Part shown: positions 6,753 to 9,639 of the stretch, piece by piece
Layout: the number at the start of each line of letters is the position of its first letter
How positions within the stretch are numbered: position 1 is the stretch's first letter
Assembly (NCBI GenBank): GCA_030433225.1
Contig: JAUIMD010000044.1
Span: forward strand, 1-9,639
Origin: Bacteroidia bacterium
GTDB taxonomy: Bacteria > Bacteroidota > Bacteroidia > Bacteroidales > UBA5342
Length of the DNA stretch: 9,639 nt
Direction of reading: 5' to 3'
Position numbers and translations under genes: made by a program
The notes under the pieces: model-generated
What the model saw: the letters and a program-made list of their open reading frames with translations, nothing else
Told to the model about the DNA's origin: nothing
Database searches by the model: none

Positions 6753-6846
6753 TATATTTGAAGTAGAAAAACATCTCTCAATATTCATAGTCAAAATCAT
6801 CTTCAACTAAACCTTAAAAGAAAAGGGCCGGTTCCGGCCCTTTTCT
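6753..6846 (+). ncRNA. Candidate short transcript between an orphan -7 element and a terminator
   Basis: TATATTTG at 6753-6760 matches the Bacteroidota -7 consensus, although no clear -33 element is found upstream. About 80 bases after the expected start the hairpin at 6819-6846 could terminate transcription. No open frame of useful length lies between. This would yield an RNA of about 80 bases. The 6604-6752 stretch upstream is AT-rich and I see no gene in it. The call is speculative. Confidence 0.2.
6819..6846. terminator. Bidirectional rho-independent terminator
   Basis: GAAAAGGGCCG (6820-6830) pairs perfectly with CGGCCCTTTTC (6835-6845) around GTTC. Flanking A6819 and T6846 extend the stem. 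On the minus strand the tail reads TTTTCTTTTAAGG, a fair T-run, so it should end the thiamine-binding gene whose stop codon is at 6854. On the plus strand the T-run is shorter but could still end transcription from the cysteine-cluster operon. Confidence 0.85.
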
Positions 6847-6853
6847 CGTTTCA

Positions 6854-7150
6854 TTACAGTTTCTTTTTAATGGATTCCAGCTTTTGTTGTATCCCGTTTT
6901 GCCTGTTTTTACGAATGTCGAATTTTGCCGTGGCATAAATTCTTTCACTTACGGGGGCAAGAATGTCGTGCGATTTTTGGATCACAGCCAGCGCCTCCTG
7001 CATGGTGGCACATTCATAAATGGAACCCATGGAGGTGAGTTGGTAGTCCAATCCGCTTTCTTCCAGCATTTTTATAATTTGGGAAACGTAATCACTCACA
7101 CTGGCACCTTTATCAGTTGGGAAAATGGCATATTCTACAATTACACTCAT
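6854..7150 (-). CDS. MTH1187-family thiamine-binding protein
   Basis: This is a short cytosolic protein of the thiamine-binding MTH1187/YkoF type (PF01910, formerly DUF77), an alpha/beta ferredoxin-like fold that binds thiamine or its pyrimidine precursor, probably as a carrier or sensor. Diagnostic segments are MSVIVEYAIFPTDKGASVS at the N-terminus, SGLDYQLTSMGSIYE in the middle, and a basic C-terminal end (KNRQNGIQQKLESIKKKL). I chose the ATG at 7150, giving 98 residues and matching the family start MSVIVE. An in-frame ATG at 7162 would add MFKR, but a TAAATTTG -7 element at 7173-7180 puts initiation near 7166, leaving almost no leader for the upstream start. It is a single-gene unit ending in a bidirectional terminator, divergent from tRNA-Cys. 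I see no TPP riboswitch in the leader. Confidence 0.87.
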   Translation of the reverse strand: MSVIVEYAIFPTDKGASVSDYVSQIIKMLEESGLDYQLTSMGSIYECATMQEALAVIQKSHDILAPVSERIYATAKFDIRKNRQNGIQQKLESIKKKL

Positions 7151-7172
7151 ACGTTTAAACATTGGTTGAATT

Positions 7173-7180
7173 CAAATTTA
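7173..7180 (-). promoter_or_regulatory. Putative -7 element for the thiamine-binding gene
   Basis: TAAATTTG on the minus strand is a full match to TAnnTTTG. The -33 half is not evident in the AT-rich upstream sequence. Initiation near 7166 favours the ATG at 7150 over the one at 7162. Confidence 0.4.
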
Positions 7181-7229
7181 AAACTTTTTTATTTTTAATT
7201 TCAGGAAGTCTGATTGTGCCAAAAATTAC

Positions 7230-7237
7230 TATATTTG
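7230..7237 (+). promoter_or_regulatory. Putative -7 element for tRNA-Cys
   Basis: TATATTTG matches TAnnTTTG exactly. It lies 56 bases upstream of the mature tRNA, implying a short 5' leader removed by RNase P. A TTG at 7214-7216 is present, but the 13-base spacing is shorter than the usual 19-21. Confidence 0.45.
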
Positions 7238-7293
7238 CAGCCGCATTCAGAAAGCCCAACGGGAAATACTTTCAAAGCATGCAAAATCAGTTT

Positions 7294-7364
7294 GGTACCT
7301 TGGCCGAGTGGTTAGGCAGCGGTCTGCAAAACCGTTTACGGCGGTTCGAATCCGCCAGGTACCT
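7294..7364 (+). tRNA. tRNA-Cys (anticodon GCA)
   Basis: A full cloverleaf can be drawn: acceptor GGTACCT (7294-7300) with AGGTACC (7357-7363), D stem GCC/GGC, anticodon stem GCGGT/ACCGT with loop CTGCAAA, variable loop TTAC, and T stem GGCGG/CCGCC enclosing TTCGAAT. The anticodon is GCA at 7326-7328. The discriminator base is T (U73), the identity element for cysteine tRNA. The 3' CCA is not encoded. The gene is a single 71-base unit followed by a terminator. Confidence 0.97.
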
Positions 7365-7372
7365 CAATCGTT

Positions 7373-7420
7373 AAACAGCTTCTCTTGTAAGCAATATGCT
7401 TACATAGAAGCTGTTTTTTT
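7373..7420 (+). terminator. Terminator of tRNA-Cys
   Basis: AAACAGCTTCT (7373-7383) pairs perfectly with AGAAGCTGTTT (7406-7416), and an inner hairpin GTAAGC/GCTTAC (7387-7392 and 7398-7403) fills the loop. A T-run continues to 7420. The stem begins 8 bases after the tRNA discriminator base. Confidence 0.9.
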
Positions 7421-7648
7421 GTGGGCAAAATTCAAGGTTTTATAGGATAGGAAATTAAATTTTAGGTGGTTTCCTTGCAGGAATATTATGTGCTAAAGGT
7501 GCACATATAACATAGTTGGCAATAATTTAAACACCTCGAAAATAACCTTCAAGATATTAGTTTCTAAAAATAATCTAGCAAAGTGTAATTTTTTTCATCA
7601 ATATAACAACTACTATAGTATTAGTACAATCAAATTACTTTGAGATTG
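7421..7648. other. AT-rich gene-free leader of the sigma-factor pair
   Basis: No gene is seen in these 228 bases. They hold three inverted repeats: TTCCT/AGGAA (7471-7483), TATGTGC/GCACATA (7487-7507, perfect, 7-base loop) and the palindrome TACTATAGTA (7611-7620), 29 bases upstream of the sigma ATG. A standard TTTG/TAnnTTTG promoter is not evident, in keeping with a gene that may be autoregulated by its own sigma factor. Confidence 0.5.
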
Positions 7649-8113
7649 ATGAAAGAACACTTTATAAAATCTATTAATAAACATCAAAATATAATTTACA
7701 AAGTTTGTAGGCTATATAGAAACAGTCATGAAGACCAAGAAGATTTGTTTCAAGAAATTGTTTATCAATTGTGGAAATCATACCCTAAATTTAAAGGAGA
7801 ATCAAAAATAAGCACTTGGATATATCGAATTGCTTTTAATACAGCAATTGTAACATTTAGAAAAAAGAAAATTTCTGTTACTAACTATGAGAATATTCCA
7901 GAAAAATTCCATCCTACTTTAGAAAATTCATATTCAGAAAAAGAAGAACGAATTTTTAAACTTCTCAGAGAATTAAATAGTGTTGAAAAATCTATTATCA
8001 CATTATACCTAGAAGATTATAGCTATAAAGAAATTGCATCTATAATAGGTATATCCGAAAACAATGTGAACGTTAAATTAAACAGAATTAAAAACAAATT
8101 AAAAAGCAAATAA
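7649..8113 (+). CDS. ECF-type RNA polymerase sigma factor
   Basis: This 154-residue protein is a minimal sigma factor that would direct RNA polymerase to a small regulon. Region 2 spans about 12-74: HEDQEDLFQEIVYQLWKS at 27-44 is region 2.1-2.2 for core binding, and STWIYRIAFNTAIVTFRKKK at 55-74 covers 2.3-2.4 for -10 recognition. Region 4 spans about 100-153, with the helix-turn-helix at YSYKEIASIIGISENNVNVK (124-143). Region 3 and region 1.1 are absent, as is typical of ECF factors. The start is taken as ATG 7649, and a TTG at 7640 would add three residues with no family support. It is followed one base later by a membrane protein, the usual place for an anti-sigma partner. Codon use is very AT-rich (e.g. 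17 G+C in 60 bases at 7681-7740, hand-counted) compared with 30 in 60 at 4141-4200. Confidence 0.9.
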   Translation: MKEHFIKSINKHQNIIYKVCRLYRNSHEDQEDLFQEIVYQLWKSYPKFKGESKISTWIYRIAFNTAIVTFRKKKISVTNYENIPEKFHPTLENSYSEKEERIFKLLRELNSVEKSIITLYLEDYSYKEIASIIGISENNVNVKLNRIKNKLKSK

Positions 8114-8114
8114 A

Positions 8115-8657
8115 ATGGATTTACAAAACTTAAAAACAAATTGGAATACAATAAATTATACTCCAAAAAATGATGAGGAATTAGAAAAAATGACAACAAT
8201 AAAAAATCATCCTGTTTTGAAAAAAATAAAAACAAAACTTATGATTGAAACTTTAGCAATATGCTTTTTCCTCGTTGTATATTATAGCGGATTTGATGGG
8301 GCTGAAAAACCTATTTATGCCAATATTTTATTAATAATTGGTGCTACTGCGTATATTCTTAACGGAATATTAAGCTTTCAAGCTATACAAAAACCAATAC
8401 GTGGAGAAAACCTAAAAGAATCAATCAATTCCTATTTTAAGAGAATTAAAAACGTTTCTATAATTTCTTTGGGTGTTACTATATTATACACTTGTAGCCT
8501 AATACTGTTTTTTGGATCAACAATCAATTTCAATGGAGAGAAAAAGTGGATACTTATCTTTGGTATTATTGTGTTAATCCAGGCATTTTTTTGGTCATCT
8601 AGAATTTGGAAATCTTGGTTGGAAAAGTTAAAAACACAAATTGGAAATTTTAAATAA
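8115..8657 (+). CDS. Four-helix membrane protein, putative anti-sigma partner
   Basis: This 180-residue protein begins with a soluble segment (1-40, MDLQNLKTNWNTI onward, rich in Lys and Asp/Glu) and then four hydrophobic segments at about 43-58, 68-91, 113-134 and 145-161, ending in a basic tail. The start one base after the sigma stop codon implies translational coupling. The opening MDLxxLKxxW is, from memory, found in small Bacteroidota membrane proteins encoded behind ECF sigma factors. I see no classical zinc-binding anti-sigma motif (HxxxCxxC), so any sigma binding would be by a different fold, and this is an inference from position. It shares the AT-rich composition of the sigma gene. 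There is no obvious terminator directly downstream. An alternative is a stress-responsive membrane protein of the same regulon. Confidence 0.8.
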   Translation: MDLQNLKTNWNTINYTPKNDEELEKMTTIKNHPVLKKIKTKLMIETLAICFFLVVYYSGFDGAEKPIYANILLIIGATAYILNGILSFQAIQKPIRGENLKESINSYFKRIKNVSIISLGVTILYTCSLILFFGSTINFNGEKKWILIFGIIVLIQAFFWSSRIWKSWLEKLKTQIGNFK

Positions 8658-8870
8658 AAAACTATTGACAACACGTTGCTTTAAACCCTAAGCCCCTTAC
8701 GTTCCTCCAGGGAGAGCGGCATTATACTCCTATCCAATTTTTACGCAAAGTTACCTGTATCAAAAGCTTTTTGTCACTAAGGAGCTCCGCCCGGTGTATT
8801 AAGTAAAATTACACCGGCTGCGCCCAGTTGTGATATCATTCGGTGACAAGTAGTGTAGTATAAAATGCAC
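8658..8870. other. Gene-free stretch with nested inverted repeats
   Basis: Base composition returns toward that of the main genome after 8670. TTGTCAC (8771-8777) and GTGACAA (8843-8849) form an outer inverted repeat around a second one, CCGGTGTA (8791-8798) with TACACCGG (8810-8817). The palindromes GGAGCTCC (8781-8788) and TGATATCA (8831-8838) lie between the arms. On the minus strand 8681-8722 resembles the C- and G-rich intergenic repeats common in Bacteroidota. No credible gene is present. It could be a decayed mobile element or a structured RNA. Confidence 0.4.
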
Positions 8871-8901
8871 AAAAAAAACCGGACTGATTCAGCCCGGCTT
8901 T
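8871..8901 (-). terminator. Terminator of the Wzz-like gene
   Basis: On the minus strand GCCGGGCT and AGTCCGGT form an 8-bp stem (with three G-U pairs) around GAATC, extended by A-U pairs, and followed by eight T residues (8878-8871). The G-U pairs hold only on the minus strand, which fixes the orientation. It lies 21 bases after the stop codon at 8922. Confidence 0.85.
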
Positions 8902-8921
8902 ACTATGTATTGTTTTACGTT

Positions 8922-9639
8922 TTAGTCAATTTTACTCAGGTAGTTTCCTGATTGTTTTTGAAGGAAGTACCAAACGAGAAGAATCACGAACCCTGCAATA
9001 AGGGAAAGAATGATGTATTTCAGAATGGAGATAAGTGAAGAGTTTTCCTGCTTTACTGCTAAAGAAAAATCGTTGATGACGGTTACCGGATCCGTAAAAA
9101 CGGTGTAGTTTGTAATAATTTCGTCCTTAAATTTCTGGATGGCAAATTTACTGCCATGGACAAACTGTTTATTAGCCTCTCCCAATAGAATTTGGTTGCG
9201 CTCCATTGTAATCGAAGGAGGGTTGATTGTGAAGTAGTTCGCCTTTTGAAAACTGTCCAGGTACATTATTTCCAGATCATAGCCGCGCAGTTTTTTCTCC
9301 AGATTCTCCAGCCGTTGCTCGTTTTCTTTTACCAACAATGGCTGCCGGTTAAGGTAATCCACAAAGTTTTTCTGAAAATCAGGCAGCACCGTTGGGTCAA
9401 TTACATTGGCTTTTATGAGTAGATAGTTTTTGTCCCGCACGTTAATGGTATCCGAAAGGTCGTGTGTTTCCTTCACGTCAAAATAATCGATGGAATAGGC
9501 GACCGATTCTTCGTCCGTATTCAGGTCAATACCAAAAAAACTCTCAATACCTAAAATGTTCGACAAGCTTGCAGAATCCATGTTTAGTTCCTGGCGCAAG
9601 AGTTTGTCGGAATATTCGTTGGATTGGGCAAAATAATTG
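8922..9639 (-). CDS. Wzz-like polysaccharide chain-length determinant, partial (5' end missing)
   Basis: The visible part is 238 codons, and the frame stays open to the window edge (NYFAQSNEYSDKLL precedes the first candidate start), so the true start lies beyond 9639. The TTG at 9599 and ATG at 9581 are not credible starts for that reason. The layout is a periplasmic region with a charged helical stretch (ENEQRLENLEKKLRGYDLEI), then a Pro/Val-rich turn (TVFTDPVTVINDF), one C-terminal transmembrane helix (SILKYIILSLIAGFVILLVW) and a short basic tail. This is the C-terminal half of Wzz/chain-length determinants, which set O-antigen or capsule length in the inner membrane. An N-terminal helix is expected outside the window. 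Motif support is moderate, and another two-helix envelope protein is possible. It ends a transcription unit with its own terminator. Confidence 0.6.
   Translation of the reverse strand, partial: NYFAQSNEYSDKLLRQELNMDSASLSNILGIESFFGIDLNTDEESVAYSIDYFDVKETHDLSDTINVRDKNYLLIKANVIDPTVLPDFQKNFVDYLNRQPLLVKENEQRLENLEKKLRGYDLEIMYLDSFQKANYFTINPPSITMERNQILLGEANKQFVHGSKFAIQKFKDEIITNYTVFTDPVTVINDFSLAVKQENSSLISILKYIILSLIAGFVILLVWYFLQKQSGNYLSKID

Noticed and set aside
7151..7300. TPP riboswitch for the thiamine-binding gene
   Set aside because: The leader before the ATG is about 16 bases by the predicted start and contains no CUGAGA-type core, so there is no room for the aptamer.
7294..7364. tRNA-Cys as an integration site with a duplicated 3' end (attR)
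   Set aside because: I looked for a second copy of the T-arm and acceptor end up to 9639 and found none, and no integrase gene is present in the window.
7162..7374. Plus-strand open frame running across the tRNA-Cys gene
   Set aside because: It is the tRNA cloverleaf read as codons; the tRNA call accounts for the sequence.
8661..8700. Integron-type attC site at the end of the AT-rich gene pair (CAACACGTTG)
   Set aside because: The palindrome is short and I cannot draw the paired L and R boxes of an attC site; no matching sequence exists at the left end of the island.
8692..8802. Open plus-strand frame of about 35 codons reading like a protein remnant (VPPGRAALYSYPIF..., ending ELRPVY)
   Set aside because: It has no start codon, no recognised family and overlaps inverted repeats. 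A stretch of this length without a stop is expected by chance. A translated search would be needed to revive it.
8799..8840. Short minus-strand frame MISQLGAAGVILLNTPGGAP
   Set aside because: Only about 20 codons, with no downstream continuation and no promoter; the apparent protein-like texture comes from the inverted repeat.

Overview
The window looks like chromosome from a member of the Bacteroidota, probably a Cytophagales-like lineage. Supporting signs are several -7 elements of the Bacteroidota type (TAnnTTTG), in two cases with a TTG or TTTG element 19-20 bp upstream, weak or absent Shine-Dalgarno sequences, and small families I know mainly from this phylum (a DUF6787-like membrane protein, and an ECF sigma factor paired with a small membrane protein). 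No taxonomic search was possible.

Layout. 1-561 (minus): 5' part of queC (queuosine precursor synthesis), running off the window. Its last ~15 codons are GC-rich and unlike QueC, so the contig end is suspect. 562-779: queC leader with a -7 element and a hairpin plus A-rich tail resembling a preQ1-I riboswitch. 780-1439 (minus): exported HExxH putative metalloprotease. 1440-1706: divergent promoter region with nested repeats. 1707-5409 (plus): etfB, etfA and an acyl-CoA dehydrogenase, closed by a strong terminator at 5428-5455. 5454-5753 (minus): DUF6787-like membrane protein. 5847-6603 (plus): two overlapping cysteine-cluster proteins (YkgJ-like and YeiW-like). 6819-6846: bidirectional terminator. 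6854-7162 (minus): thiamine-binding MTH1187/YkoF-type protein. 7294-7364: tRNA-Cys(GCA) with its own promoter element and terminator. 7649-8657 (plus): AT-rich ECF sigma factor and a four-helix membrane protein one base apart. 8658-8921: gene-free stretch with inverted repeats and a minus-strand terminator. 8922-9639 (minus): C-terminal part of a Wzz-like chain-length determinant, open at the window end.

How the genes work together. The etfB-etfA-acd operon is one functional unit: the dehydrogenase oxidises acyl-CoA and passes electrons to the ETF heterodimer, which feeds the quinone pool through ETF:quinone oxidoreductase (not in the window). The sigma factor and its membrane partner form a probable envelope-sensing pair. 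Their base composition contrasts with the surroundings and they sit just downstream of a tRNA, which suggests acquisition. The remaining genes look like independent housekeeping or envelope functions.

The best candidates for something new are the queC leader RNA, the overlapping cysteine-cluster gene pair with a hairpin over its start codon, the repeat array upstream of the etf operon, and the AT-rich sigma island. I found no CRISPR array, phage, transposase or recognisable defence system.
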